From Zanthoxylum bungeanum (lineage: Eukaryota > Streptophyta > Magnoliopsida > Sapindales > Rutaceae), in the NCBI GenBank assembly GCA_019454045.1, contig SKCR01015054.1, positions 1 to 64,000 of the forward strand: a stretch of 64,000 nucleotides of DNA, written 5' to 3'. Below, in pieces: positions 22,474 to 35,795 of the stretch. The position numbers and the translations under genes were made by a program. Each line of letters starts with the position of its first letter. Within the stretch, counting starts at the first letter, position 1. The notes beneath the pieces were generated by a model. That model had not been told where the DNA came from. It saw only the letters and a list, made by a program, of their open reading frames with translations, and did not search any database.

Positions 22474-25400
22474 GAGTCTGATTCTGGACACCCCGATATG
22501 ATTAGCCCTTTAAATCTAATGTTTGTTCTTTTCTTTACTTGTTGCATGCATATATTTATTTAATTTGATTAAATAAATTAAAAGAATCTTTTATGGAATA
22601 TCCCCGCTTAATAAGGTTTTAAAGTAACTGGTATTTGGAATACTTGTTTCTTGGTTCACCTTGTCAATACGGTTTATAAATATTTTTCCGTGACTACATC
22701 CGAGACCGTGCCTCTGCTGTGAGGGTGTAGCCGATAGAGATTTATTTATGCCGGATGTATATTAGATACTAGATAAATTCAAGCAAAAGCGGAATCCTGA
22801 ACGTGCACTAGCTGTCAGGGTTACGCAAGTAACTTGAGTTTATCATTGACGAGTTTAACCTTGGTACGTCTCCTAGTGGGCTTGCCTTAGCAGCGACAAG
22901 GAGAAACGACCAGGACCGGAAACCCAGGAGTCACTAGTGAGTGATTGACAATGAGTTGTCTACCTGTGAATATACGTAGGTGAGACCGTGCCTCTGCTGT
23001 GAGTCGAAATATATTCATGGGGTCCTCTTCCCATTATGGAATTCGATTTAATTATTGAATTCTCATTTTTCCGTTGGGGATTACGGTATTACGTAAAATA
23101 GTGGGAGGCACTGCTAAGTTTAAAAATTCCTTAACTTATGCAGTGTGTATTATTATGGAAATAGCCGCTTGTTTGTTTTCCTTAATCTATATTAGATAGA
23201 ATTAAACTTTTAATTTACTGCACACATATTTTGATATGTTATCTGACTTGACTCTTGGTTGCAGTTATTCTAGAATAGGTTCTAGATACTACTAGACTAG
23301 GATATTATTAGATTGGTCTAAACCATCGGGAACTATTGTTCCGATTTTCTTCAAAAATCAAGATGGTTAATGACTTAGTTTCTAAGTCATGATAGATAAT
23401 CTAGATAGATATCCCTTTTAGGATATAATACTTTAGAGAGAATAGTTTCTTATGCAGTAAGAATTGACTTGAATTAGTTCATGTCTCGAGATTCTTGACT
23501 GACATTAAGAAAGCCTCATTAGGTATTTGTTTATCTAGTAATGACATTTTTTAGCTTTAATGACCTTTAGAGGCAATGTGTCTGACACAATTTGCTAATC
23601 AATTATTTGCAATTGTTGTGAATAGTTGAATGCAAATAGTAAAGCTAAAGAAAGGAGATGCGTATAGTTGTGTATAGAAAATATCGATTTTCACAATAAT
23701 ACAACTATAGGTATTGGATACCAGATCTCCCATCTAGTTATTTAAAAATATTAGTTAACGATTGTTTTGATATATGATATCGAAACTCGCGACTATTGGA
23801 TAGTTACTTGTTCTTTATAAACAATTGTTATATATTTTAAATATAACTAGTAGTGTCATTGACGTAGAGATAAATATTAAGAAAAATTATTCGGTAAAAT
23901 AAATAATTTAGAACGGTGCTTTATGAGTTTATTCACTTAAGCATTAGATGTTTATTCCGTATGGTAAAGGATGGTTTGATACAAGATCGCACCACACATC
24001 CTTATCCATTTAATGAATATTGTATTCAGGAAGGTGATTAAAATCTCGTTAAACCAATGATTTGTCATTGGACCACCAGATTCATTAAACTGATACATTA
24101 TATGTATGTAGTTTTAATGAATTGTAATTGCTTAAGGTAGTTTTCTTTACTTCGTAACTTAGTTTATGAATTGTCATAACTTAGTTACGTGTTTCTGAAA
24201 GAACACATATTGAATGTCTTGAAATGATCAAGCACTTTCAATCTGTTCTAATGAAACGCATATTCAACATATTTGACTGGTTCAAATATATTCAATCTGA
24301 AATTTTGAAAACGTTATCCTTAAAATTCATAACAAGTCATTTAATTGTTCAAAGATCTTTGATATGATCAAACATATAAATTTAAAGTAATTAGTTCTAA
24401 GGTTATTCAGTGAATATGATTCATATTCAATATTATTCTTCCATGATTCCATCTTGATGGAATTGAGTAGTGGGAGCAGTCGAATCTTATATGCTTTGAT
24501 TCGTTTGATATTGAATGTTACCAAATTAGTTTCAATACTCTTGGGGATATGCTCCAGTAATACTAGTTCATCTTTTTAATTTACGTTCCATTAATTTCTA
24601 CAGTTACATATATGATATGTATAGATTGAAAATCTGATTCTTGAAAAGTTTGAGATTTGAATCTTTCTTTTATATAATAGTTATATAATGCAAATTACTT
24701 ACACCTCGGAGGTATAAATATTAGTTTATCATTTATTCTACTTTATAGAATATTGTATTCTATTTAATAAAATATCTTTTCTACGATCCTAAGTAATAAA
24801 ATTATTTTATTACTTGGTGTGTAACATCTGATGTTAATTATTGTAGAAAAAGACTTGACTTATTGAAGTCAATTGTGATAATGATAAACTATAATTGGAA
24901 CTACGTAATTAATAAGATAAAACAACCATTATACATCTTCCGTACAAGTCCAATAGGATAACAGAATCATTCACGAGTATTTGATACTTAATGGTTCTGT
25001 TGTTTTCTTATTGAAGAAAAATTATCCTATAACTTATAATGGAAGCGATATTTGATATCGATTCTGGAAGTTCACCATTGAACCATACATCTAAGATTGT
25101 TCATAGCTTACTACGATCAAGTTTTGAACTTGATTACGCTTTCATTATGAATTAGTCCATGATATGTGCTAATTGTTTGCGCAGTGAAAGCAATGTGAGA
25201 TTATTAAAGGTTTGACCTTTATAGTATGACAGTGAGAAAAGTTATACTCAGCAATCTATTGTAGATTCTGAGAAAACTTATCTCTAGTCACACTAATTGA
25301 ACAATTAAAGATATATTGGTTAATGTTGATATTAAACTGTACATTTTAGCTAAAGAATGCAAAGTGGCATTTTTTGAATGACTTATTCAGATAAGAGATC

Positions 25401-26643
25401 AGTTGTGATTTCTTTGTTTGAAGAGTTCATTCTGGAATGGCCCTAGAGTTTGTGTTCTGCTGAGATCGCAGTTTAGTGTGCTAGCTTATAGAGCCTATTG
25501 TAGACTCGGATAAGTCTTCCGGAAATCTGTGTTCTCTGTTTTTGATATCGTCAGATTGTCTGATCTTGTCAAAGTATATAGAATACACATGTGTTTGAAG
25601 GGTTAGTGGGAGCGTACAAATTACTTTCTAGTGTTATATATCATAATAACATTATTATTATTATAGTAATAATGAGATGTTTGTAAGGTAAAAGGTTTAC
25701 CTAAGTCTTCTTTACTCCGTGAAAGCAGCGGGAGTAGTCTCTGTTATATTTGATATAAAGTTTTATATAAGATATAAAACTAAGAGACTTGTGAGATACT
25801 CCTATTAGTCGTGCATTAGATATGATCTAATAAAAGACATAACTAGGCTATCTGTATGACAGTTAGTATAACTGTTGGACAGTTATTGTGTGTCTTATAT
25901 AAAGTATTCATCTTTCGTAAAGGATGATTCCTTTTTCGAAAGAGATATTGATTAGAATGTCTAATCAATCTTATGTATCATTTGATGATGACATAATAAA
26001 TACTTTATAATGTGCGATTGTAGATATCGATTTAATCGTAATTGTTACGAGTTATTTTGATATCCTATAGACCATATGGTGGATCTTGAAACACGTTCTT
26101 TGTGATCTTTGAGATATTAAGAACGAGTTTCTAATTCATGGAGAATACATTCTGCAACCAATAGGGTCATATTAGTTTTGAGACTAATTATGACGTTAGA
26201 CAGTCTACGTCATAAAGAGTCACAAAAGATGCAGTGGGAGTGTCACGAAAGATTCTACTATTTAGTGGAATTAGATGCAACTTATGAAGTATTGACTTAT
26301 GAAGTTGCATAGTGACCTTATAAACTAGAAGTTTTATATTGTTGTTGTGCTTGCGGTTGTCTTCATAGTATTTTGGATTTGATCCCTAAATACTTGGACA
26401 ACTCAGTAGTTGTAGCATAATACTGATGTAGCATCAGAGTCATATTAATGTATATTTAGATTCTACAAAATATGAATGATGCTGACTATGGGAAACGATG
26501 GAGTTTGTTTGACAAACTCAATATGTAATAGTGGACCTACTTCTTGTTGCCTACCTCTTAAGTGCTAGGTGAACTTTTGAGAGCCATGAGTATACGATAC
26601 ACATTAAGATGTGTATATGATACCGTGGATTGGCACAAGAGCA
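22474..26643 (+). pseudogene. copia-2 interior, eroded gag-pol
   Basis: The interior has a normal copia length but no frame over about 65 codons. Faint traces on the plus strand show it once coded: near 25590, TGTGTTTGAAGGGTTAGTGG reads CV, a stop, RVSGS, aligning with the CVYKKVSGS block just before the YVDD box of copia-1 RT. The following TAGTGTTATATATCATAATA corresponds to the YVDD segment with indels. Near 26455 DSTKYE resembles the RNase H DSTTEVEY block. The 22680-22990 stretch repeats CCGTGCCTCTGCTGTGAG twice. The density of stops means a dead, old copy or a non-autonomous derivative moved in trans. Confidence 0.65.
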
Positions 26644-26655
26644 AGTGGGAGAAAT
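26644..26655 (+). promoter_or_regulatory. copia-2 polypurine tract
   Basis: AAGTGGGAGAAAT immediately precedes the 3' LTR start TGTTGGGG. It would prime plus-strand DNA synthesis. Confidence 0.85.
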
Positions 26656-29258
26656 TGTTGGGGTTGGTGCTCAGAGCGCCAATCCGGACCGTATTTATGT
26701 CTGATTAATGAATACGAACATCCCATTTTCCATAATATTACTTATTTATGGTTACACCTCTTGTTTTTATATATGTATTTGATCTGATTACGAATAGATT
26801 GAAACTAAATGTTGTTTAGTGATATGTATATATTAGACAAAGGCCTGATAATATATAATGCAGTACACAATTACAAAGCTAGTTTGTAATTGACATTGGG
26901 AAGTGTCACTGCTAAATGTATATTATCAAATATAGTTCATGGTCAAGATTCACTAACACGAGTCGGTTAGTCAAATCTGTTGAGACCAGTACATGTCGTA
27001 AATCGAGACTTAGGTCGATGGTTTATCCCAATGAACCATGAGTCTAGGGAGACTCGTATAGACGTGTAGGTGTTTATAGTGGATAAACACTGAACGACTC
27101 ACCGAATATTCTTAATGGATGGGACACCAACGTCAATAAGAATCTTCTCAGGTTGAGTAGCATAGTGGTCCTTCGACTTGAGATACCACTGTGGATGTAT
27201 GAGACATCCTCCACACTTAGATGGCTGCCACGTCACCGATCTATTTAGATCAGACCTCCGCCTGTTCGTTGGGTGTGGACCGATCCTCAGGATATCCTGT
27301 GTGTATCAAGATAGGATCCGTCAGTTCTGTGTACAGAGCATAGGTAGTCCATATATGATTAGCAGTCTGTTAAATATGTGGCCACAGTATACTTCGGAAG
27401 TAAGTTCCGATTGTTATTTAGAGATTGCTAATAGATACTTCGACGGGATAATACCTATAGAGATTTGACGTTTACATCTATATCTCTGGTGTTATCCGGA
27501 TACCTGTGACGGAGGGATTATACGTATGCAATGATCTCGACCTGTATGATTCAGCTAGTTTATCTGTGTTCGTCATAATTTACGGGTGGGTAAATTATGG
27601 ACACAAAATTGGATTTTGTGACGGATATACCTGAATCTATAGAGTCTCACTAATGAAATATACTCGTAGAGCACTAGGGCAACTTTTATAAATAATGATG
27701 ATTATTATAAATCGTTTAAACGTTAAACAAAAATACATGCGAACGGGCCGAACCATCATTCCTAATTAATGTGTATTTGTATTTAATATATGATATTATT
27801 AAATACACATTAATAAATTTTCAAATAAAGGTATTTGACATATATCATTAATATATGTATTTGAGATATTTAAGTAAATATAATACATATATTTGAGATA
27901 TTTGTATTTAATTAATTATTTAATTATTTATTGTTAAATGATTAATATAATTAAAATATAAATATCTTACCAAATGATAAAGTTAGGAATGATTATAAGT
28001 GTAAATTGTTGACTTTAAAGTAAAGGAAAAGGTTGTCAAAATGGTTTTGACTTCCTAAGATATTTGTTTAAATTGTTTGAAAAATGAAAATATCTTTTTC
28101 CTTTACTAAATGTAATTTTCGGCCCTAGACCTAAAATGAATATAAGTGTTATATCTTTTAAGTTGCAATTGTTGTCTTAGTTGAATAATTCATTAAAGTG
28201 TAATGATTTAGTAAACAAGTTGACAAGTTGTAATTTAAATGAAACAAAAAATAAATATCATATTTCTTCTACCAATTTCGGCCCAGGCTCCTTTTGGGTG
28301 AAGTATATATTGTTTCATTTCATTTTAGGGTTTAACAAGTTCATTTGATACCAAATAAACATAAAAGAAGTTGAGAGAAAAGGCTTGGAGGCTAAAAAAG
28401 AAAGCTTGGAAAAATCTTGTTTTTGTAAGTTTTTCTTTAAAGTCTTCAACATAGAAAATGTTTCTAATATTCTTAGCTTCATTTTGTGATGCTTTGATGT
28501 CATCTCTACTCTTATAGTTTGTGTTTATATGGTTGTGAACTTTGATGAAAGTGTGATACATGTAAGTAAGCTTGAAATTGTTTCAAAGCTTTACTTTTGA
28601 TTTTTTAGAAACAAAAGTTGCCATTCTAGAGTTGGTAAGCCACTCCTTGGTGACCTAGAATTGTTCTAGAGTTGTTTCAAAGTGGTGAGGCTAGATTGGT
28701 GAAGTATTGAATGGATTAAAGTGTTGGATTTTGTAAATTTGGTGAAATTGGACAATTTGATGAAATTGGAAAATTAGGGTTCTTAACCCACTCCAAATTT
28801 GGGGATTTTCATATATGTGATGCATTATGGTACGAATATGATGCATGTAAAATTTTAGGTTGATTGGATTTGATCTTGGCATGTTTTGAACTAAAGGGAC
28901 CAAATTGCAATTAATTGAAAATTTTGGGTGCTCTCGGGAATTAGCACAAAAATTGGGGATTTGTGTGAAATCTGATTTTGATGCATTAGATGTGTTGAAA
29001 AACATTTTAGAAATGATTTAGAATCATCCAAAATTGTATTTGACAACTTTTGGACTAAAATGATAAATTTACAAAGTTTTGGGGCAATTCGGTAATGACC
29101 AAGAAATTTGATTTCTTGTGTAATTTTTCAGAATTTGATAATTGGATAATTAAATAAATAAGTTTATTTAATTGATCCGAGAAAAATTTTGAAATCGGAA
29201 AATTTTGATTTTCCACTATTCCGCTGTGTTACCGATATTCCCCCTTAAAACACCTTCA
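26656..29258 (+). repeat. copia-2 3' LTR
   Basis: A 2603-bp LTR runs from TGTTGGGGTTGG to ACACCTTCA. Its right part matches the 5' LTR at very high identity, so insertion was fairly recent despite the eroded interior. Confidence 0.92.
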
Positions 29259-29263
29259 GTCCC

Positions 29264-31166
29264 AAGATCAATTTAAGCAAGAAATCATGTGAATACTCAA
29301 AGGAGAAAAGCGGAAATAAACTCACATTGAACGGATTTTGGATGCGTTGATAACGAAAATTTTTCCTTTGAGAAGTCCTCCAAGATCTCCTCTTTGAAGT
29401 TGAATCCAAGCTCCAAGCTTCGATGTTGATTCCAAGCTCAAGGGATTAGTTTCCCTATCACCTTATATGATTCCTTGGTGTGCTAGCATTTGAAAAATTT
29501 TGAAATAAAATTTTTCCTTTTGCCTTGTGAAGGATTCGGCCAAGAGAGAAAAATGGGGAGAGAGAGAGCTTTTTCAATATTTGTGTTTTATTTTCTAAAA
29601 ACACCTTTTACCAAAAGTCTCACAAATTTTGGTATATGCTTTTCCAAAAAGCAAAACAAACATTTGGAGGGAAAATGGCATTAATTGCTCTCAACTACTC
29701 CCATCACTCAAAAAGTGACTTGTATCACATCACTCAAAGTTGATGTGACTTCCATCACAAAAGGTGACTTGCGATGTGACTTGTGGGCCCCACTTTAATT
29801 CAAAATACGAGTGGGCCCGCAAACACATTCCGGGCTCGGGTTCGTTAATTCCAAATTAACGAATTTCTCATTGCGACGTAATTAAATCAAATTTAATTAA
29901 ATAATTATGCATAGATAAATTACTATTCACGTCGCTCGCGAATTAATTCTAAATTAATTCATTCGCCCGAATTAAAATCCAATTTTGATTCCGCGTCGAA
30001 ATCTAATTTCATTTTATATATCGAATATATTATTTTATCGATTAATTCTAAATTAATCGTTCTCTCTCTTCAAATAGTAATTTATCCCAGATAAAATCTC
30101 TCCGCAATTAAACCTAGATTAATTATGTTCGAATCATACGTCATCGGTGAATCTTTGGGAAGCGACCCATGAGATCCCTGGATATGTTGGCAGTAAATCT
30201 GGTCGTCGGACTATCCAAACACGTACCTACCTCGTACTACGTTTTTACCGATTTACGAGACATGGTTGGCTTCTAGCAAAGCACCGTGCCAACCCATTTC
30301 TCCAGAAATATTCTTAAAGGAATATTTAATCCATGTCAGGCGTAGTATACGTAGTATTGCGTATTGCGATCTAGTATCGGATGTCACATGCAAGGCCTGG
30401 GCAGGAATAGTGTCTGCCCCGTATGAAGCATATATCGAATCACAAGCAACTAGTCTCTTTAATCGGATAATCATGACCATGTCATATTATCCCGATGGTT
30501 GCAACCAATTAGAGTACCAGTTTTGTATCCATGCGTGATCATCATCTCCATAAGACTGAAGTGATACTTCCATCTTGACATCACACCTAATACATTACGA
30601 TTCTCAATAAACCCAGAAGAGGCGTATACAGAACATGTTAAAGTCCTGGACGACCAAAACCAAAGCGTATTGATTGTCGCAAGTACTAGCGATGCAAGTC
30701 TCAGGTTAAGACCAAATACACCTACCCTGATGCGGATTCCCATAGACACATAGTCATACTACCAATGGGATTCCGCAAGGTCTATCCAGAGCGAAGCTGT
30801 TTCCGTACCATCGGTAAACACAACCTCCTATCACACTTGCATAAGTATCCAATACTTAAATATATGAGAACTATGATGTTACGCTTCCATAACACGCACA
30901 AGTGCAATACTAGTTTATTCCGCATTATCGATGTTCAGTCTCGATAATACTACGACTATGGATATTTAATGATTAAACCTTTATGGATTGATATTGTCTC
31001 ATATCTAATAATCCGGAACTAATCATAAGGACTTTTATCATTTATATATTTAAGTAATCAAATTACAAAATGATAAAATGCAATTTCCATTGTCACATAG
31101 TTAATTTGTACAAAAACCACAATGTCTTTTACAAATAGTGAAGCTATGGGTCATAATTGTCCAACA
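29264..31166 (-). repeat. copia-1 5' LTR, main part
   Basis: It matches 12239-14151. The minus-strand start is TGTTGGACAATT at 31166. It carries the same row of hyphenated palindromes (29845-30130) as the other LTR copies. Confidence 0.95.
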
Positions 31167-31176
31167 GCCTCGTAGG

Positions 31177-32097
31177 CAGTGGCAGAGCCACGTTGGGCCC
31201 AGTGGGGGCAGTTTCCCTCCACTGGACCCACTAATGTTTTTTATAAATTATATGTATATATATTAGAAAATATAAATAATTAAACAACACCCACATATAC
31301 ATTATTTATTAATTTTTTGAGTTTTATTTTTTAATATAATATGTAGGCCCAAGCCCAAATTAGTTAAAAAAAATTTCAGTACACTTTTGCATCAATCTTA
31401 TTCCTTAAACATATCTAAAATAATTATATTTAATTTGTATGTGTATAGATAATTGACTATTTTTCATTTTAAATCCATTCATTTATGTGTTTTTCCATTT
31501 GCAAAAGAATAGGGATTCCATTACATTTAAATAAAAATAAAAATAAAATATAATTATGTTTATACTTAGGTTTGGTTATTGATCCTCTAATTTATTGATA
31601 TATTTGTAGTGATTCTTTTACTAAACCACGTCGTGTATAGTTTTTATGTATAAAATATTCACATATTAATATAAATATAATTATTTTGTATATATTGTTT
31701 TTATATTTATTTTTTATTTATAGTTGTTCAAAGCACAAATGTTGCGTTTTAGCACTAGACTTTTAATAATTTAATTAAAAAAGTGATTAAATCTAAAATA
31801 AATTAGCGAAAATTTAGTATATAATATACTACCTAAAATTAAAATACTTAATTTTAAAAACAATTTTTTATTTACATTTTTAGGGTAAATTGGTATTTTT
31901 AGAAATTATAGATAAAAATATAATTCTGAAAATTTTGGGTTAATTTATAAGTTTAGAAAATAGGAGCTATTTCATAATTTTCAAAAGTATAGGGATCATC
32001 TTCTGATTTCAAAAAAAATATGTATGAATTCATTATATATTATTTTGGTAAGAAAGAATTTAGCCCCTACTGACTGAAATTTCTGAATACGCCACTG
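31177..32097. mobile_element. hAT-like MITE, 921 bp
   Basis: The termini are CAGTGGCAGAGCC and, on the other strand, CAGTGGCGTATTC. They belong to the common plant CAGTGGCGGAGCCA-type inverted repeat. Flanking 8-mers CTCGTAGG (31169-31176) and CTCATAAG (32098-32105) agree at six of eight positions, as for an aged hAT 8-bp duplication. The interior is AT-rich and noncoding. Copia-1 inserted only a few bases from its left end. Confidence 0.7.
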
Positions 32098-32840
32098 CTC
32101 ATAAGGCAAGCTATATGCAAAAAGCTAGAATTCCTATATCTGAAATCATAAAACTTTAAAAGAAACTCTGAAAACTATATAGGTTTGTAAAACAATAAAT
32201 CCCATAGGTTAGAAAATATCTAAGCCAGCTGGGAGTAAAACCGAATTCAAAATCTTTGATGGTATACAAGATCACGTACTCTATAAAACTGTAAAACTCT
32301 TGTGTAAACTTTTGAATCTTTATAGTTAGAAGTCACATAAAATTTCTAAAATCTTTTTTTCTGAAAATTTAAAAAGTCATTGTAATAACTTAGTGATTAG
32401 GGGCGTTACGTATCGTCATCCCCCTAAGCATCTGTCTGAAATCCTCTGAGTTTCTCTTAAAATTGTTTCTCTTGAAAACTCGTTTATAAACCATCATTTT
32501 GGAAACCATGTCTTTCAGTATCTTTAGAAAACCTAACGCACGGGGACGTTACGTCTCGACGTCCCCCCATACGCCTAACTAGTGGTCTTGGGACGTTACG
32601 GATCGTTGTCCCCTAAGCCAGCCAGGTATGTAAATCCATGTCATTGGGGCGTTACGTATCGCCGTCCCCAAATGCATGCCATTATCATGTCCCTGAATCT
32701 AGGGTCTTGGGGCGTTACGTATCGCCATCCCCTAACATCTTAAATCTGATTGTCTTGGGGCGTTACATATCCCCTAGTCCTGCTCTACATGTGCACATGT
32801 CATATCCGTCAATTCCAGTAACTGCCAATTCCAATGTCTG
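32098..32840 (-). mobile_element. Gypsy LTR (Del/Tekay-like), middle part on minus strand
   Basis: This continues 11056-12218 across copia-1 and the MITE. It contains six ACGT-core palindromes (32400-32775), and CATGTGCACATG with TCCGTCAATTCCA near 32790-32820, the latter two matching the reverse complement of 58108-58145. It is cut at about 32840 where copia-3 pol begins abruptly, which indicates a deletion junction. Confidence 0.6.
32400..32775. repeat. Six dispersed near-palindromes GGGGCGTTACGTATCGCC
   Basis: Copies start near 32400, 32542, 32589, 32646, 32709 and 32757, 45-140 bp apart. Each runs from GGGG/GGGA to CCCC around a TACGTA-like core. Counterparts lie at 58145-58445. Confidence 0.85.
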
Positions 32841-33602
32841 TGGCGTACATTGATAAAGTGTTGAAGAGATTCAACATGGATCAGTCTAAGATGGGACTGT
32901 TGCCAGTGTCACATGGCGTCACTCTATCTAAGGACATGTGTCCTAAAACTCAAGATGAGAGAGACAACATGAGTCGGATCTCGTTCGCTTCTGCAGTCGG
33001 ATCGATCATGTATGCCATGATATGTACGCGACTTGATGTCTCGTATACTTTGAGCATGTGTAGTCGCTATCAACCTGATCCAGGCGATGGTCACTGGGTT
33101 GCGGATTAAGAACATCCTTAAGTATCTTAGACGAACTAAGGATGCCTTCTTAATCTATGGAAATGGAGAACTTGAGGTAACTGGGTTTACCGATGCAAGT
33201 TTCCAAACCGATAAAGACGACTGTAAATCGCAATCTGGGTACATATTTTGTTTCAACAACGAAGCAGTAAGCTGGAAATCTTCCAAGCAAGAGACTGTTG
33301 CTGATTCAACAACAAAAGTGGAATACATTGCTGCAGCTGAGGCAGCAAAAGAGGTAGTTTGGATCCGTAAATTCCTAATTGGATTAGGAGTAGTTTCGTT
33401 AGCAGCTGAGCCTATTCCTTTGTATTGTGACAATAACGGGGCTATAGCGCAGGCTAAGGAACCACGGTCTCATCAACGATCCAAGCATGTACTTCGACAT
33501 TTCCATCTGATTCGTGAGATCATACATCGTGGTGATGTGAAGATCGAGAAGGTCACATCAGATGAAAAAACTGCAGATCCGCTGACGAAGGCTATTCCTT
33601 AG
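32841..33602 (+). pseudogene. copia-3 RT end and RNase H
   Basis: The plus strand encodes the end of copia RT and a full RNase H: YIDKVLKRFNMDQSKMGLLP, FASAVGSIMYAMICTRLDVS, then after a frameshift at about 33100 GFTDASFQTDKDDCKSQSGY, VADSTTKVEYIAAAEAAKEV, YCDNNGAIAQAKEPRSHQRS and ending ADPLTKAIP before TAG. Catalytic Asp, Glu and Asp positions are kept. It is nearly the same as copia-1 RNase H but less damaged. Everything upstream (RT, integrase, gag, 5' LTR) is missing; the sequence jumps to an unrelated gypsy LTR at 32840. The 3' LTR follows at 33677. Confidence 0.92.
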
Positions 33603-33665
33603 CAAAAGTTTGAGTAACATGTACATAGTTCAGGTGTTAGATACTTGAGTGATTGGCTATAGGCC

Positions 33666-33676
33666 AAGTGGGAGAT
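33666..33676 (+). promoter_or_regulatory. copia-3 polypurine tract
   Basis: AAGTGGGAGAT directly precedes the LTR start TGTTGGACAATT at 33677. Confidence 0.85.
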
Positions 33677-34610
33677 TGTTGGACAATTATGACCCATAGC
33701 ATCACTATTTGTAAAATAAATTGTGGTTTTTGTACAAATTAACTATGTGACAAAGGAAATTGTCATTTTATCATTTTGTAATTAGATTACTTGAATATAT
33801 AAATGATAAAAGTCCTTATGATTATTTCCGGATTATAAGATATGAGACAGTATCAATCCACTAAAGGTTTAATCATTAAATATCCCTAGTCGTAGTTGTA
33901 GGCATTGCATTTTTGCATGCGAAACCCGATGATGAGTCTCATTTGGAGGCACTATCTTTTAAGTCGCGGAAGCCGCGGGAAACAGACGTCGGAAGGGAAG
34001 AGTCAAAAATTGACGTTTTGTTGGATTTAGTTCACGTGTTTAGCTTCGGGTTCGCTTGTTGGACCTCCGTTTTAAAAAATTATGCTCGGCCCAAAAAACC
34101 TGTAAACCTTTTAATCTTGGCCCAAACCCACTCATTTAGCCAACACAACACCTAACCCACCATCACCAAGCCCACACCCACCATCACCAAGCCCACGCCC
34201 ACCATTTAGGCCCACACGCCCATATCACCCTAAAATACCTCCAAATTAAATCAAATATTAAATTAAATATGAATTAAATAATGTAATTGAATTAAATTAA
34301 ATAATTAAACCATTTACCAAATTAAATAAGACATAAAACATAATTATACCAAATTAAAATATTGTAACTTCCTAACTTAAAATATTATATACTAAATTAA
34401 AGAAATATTATGCCTAATTAAAATCAATCATAACCAATTAAAAATATTGACTTCCTAATCTAACAAATTAAATGCCTAATTAACACCAATCAAATATTCA
34501 ACCTTCATAATTCACCAAAATTTGTCCCCCCAATCAATCAAATCATTTCCTTGTTTGACACCAAATCCAATCTATTCCTTGTGAGACAAGGGGAAGCCCT
34601 AGCCCTTGTC

Positions 34611-34620
34611 TATATAAACA
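34611..34620 (+). promoter_or_regulatory. TATA box of Tat-type LTR
   Basis: TATATAAACA has counterparts in the same relative place in the LTR at 1-2338 (minus strand). It marks the likely U3/R promoter. Confidence 0.6.
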
Positions 34621-35795
34621 ACCCAAAACCAAAGCCAACCCTCTCTCTAATCTCTCAACCTTCACGTAAACAACAAAACAAATCAACCATCATCGATAGC
34701 CTTCATAGCCACGCACGCCCACTTGCCCTCTACCTCACGTTGAAGCCATCACGCAAACAGCCAAGACACACACGAGCCATAAACCAACACCTCACAGCCC
34801 CTCTGACCAAGCCAACAAACTGCCAACACGCCCTCTGACCTCACTTTCCACTTACGCAGCCCACAAACTCATCAACAAAATCATCACAATTCATCAGCCC
34901 TTCATCACGTTTCACAAACAGACAAACTGCACACACAAACCTCCTCTCTCACACGAAATTACAAAGAAAAAAAGCTCTCCAATTCACACCCATACACAGG
35001 AAGGAAATCCTAGTTCATTCACATAATATTCACATAAGAGATACAAGACATCAAAACCCTAAGACCTTGCATTACCGTCAACACCACCTCCATTCTACCT
35101 CATTCACGCACATCACTCCTACACACAGCCCCATTGACGCATCTAGCCTCCTTCACAGCCCCAAACAGTCCAAATATCAGCCAACAAACCGAGACAAAAA
35201 CACAGCCCAAAACAATCCCCGAAACACCCAAAACATCAGCCTAAATTACCAAACACAGTGACCAAAATACGGCAGCAATAGTGCAGCAAAACAGCAGCAA
35301 AACGGAGTCAAAACAGTAGCTTGAGCAGCGAAACAGTGAGGTAAAACGTAAACCAGTGAACCAGAAAAGTTGAGGAGCTTTAACCCTTCCGATCTCCGTG
35401 AAACGCGAGTCCAAAAGTCGACAAAAAAGGTTAGACCTGAGGGTATTTTTCACATCCGTTTTCAGTTATATTTTTATTATTTATTGAGTTTCATTTGCAT
35501 GATTATTATGGAGTGATGCATGTTGTGGCCTTTGAATAAATAAAAAATGCATGTATTGTAAAATGATGTATGTTGTGGCCCTTGAATAAAATGAAAAGTT
35601 TGTCGCCTCTCGTGGTATATAGGATGGAAACCCGGACATAAATTTCATAGCCGATTCTGAATGGATGGTAGTATGATCTGTACTCGGGATATAACTCCAC
35701 GTACCACTTGAGTAAACGGCGCATATTTCGTTTTATGTTGCTTTGATTTGTTTATTATTCGCTACTTGATTTCCGCATGTTATTTGTTTATGTAA

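Larger units (their letters stand above)
20333..29258 (+). mobile_element. copia-2: decayed copia element nested in copia-1 LTR
   Basis: It has plus-strand order: truncated 5' LTR (20333-22460), PBS (22462-22473), 4.2-kb interior with no open pol, polypurine tract (26644-26655), and 3' LTR (26656-29258). The right flank GTCCC (29259-29263) is the predicted target duplication; the left copy was deleted together with the first about 485 bp of the 5' LTR. Removing it reunites the copia-1 5' LTR. Confidence 0.92.
12224..31166 (-). mobile_element. copia-1: full-length Ty1/copia retrotransposon, minus strand
   Basis: The element is bounded by identical 5-bp duplications GCCTC (12219-12223 and 31167-31171). 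LTR ends are TGTTGG and CCCAACA. The 3' LTR is 12224-14151, the polypurine tract AAGTGGGAGAT lies just inside it, and pol, protease and gag follow at 14209-18121. The PBS (TGGTATCAGAGC on the minus strand) is at 20306-20317, and the 5' LTR is split into 20318-20332 and 29264-31166 by copia-2. Without copia-2 it is about 10 kb. Stops and frameshifts in pol show it is inactive. The insertion lies inside an older gypsy LTR, next to a MITE. Confidence 0.95.
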
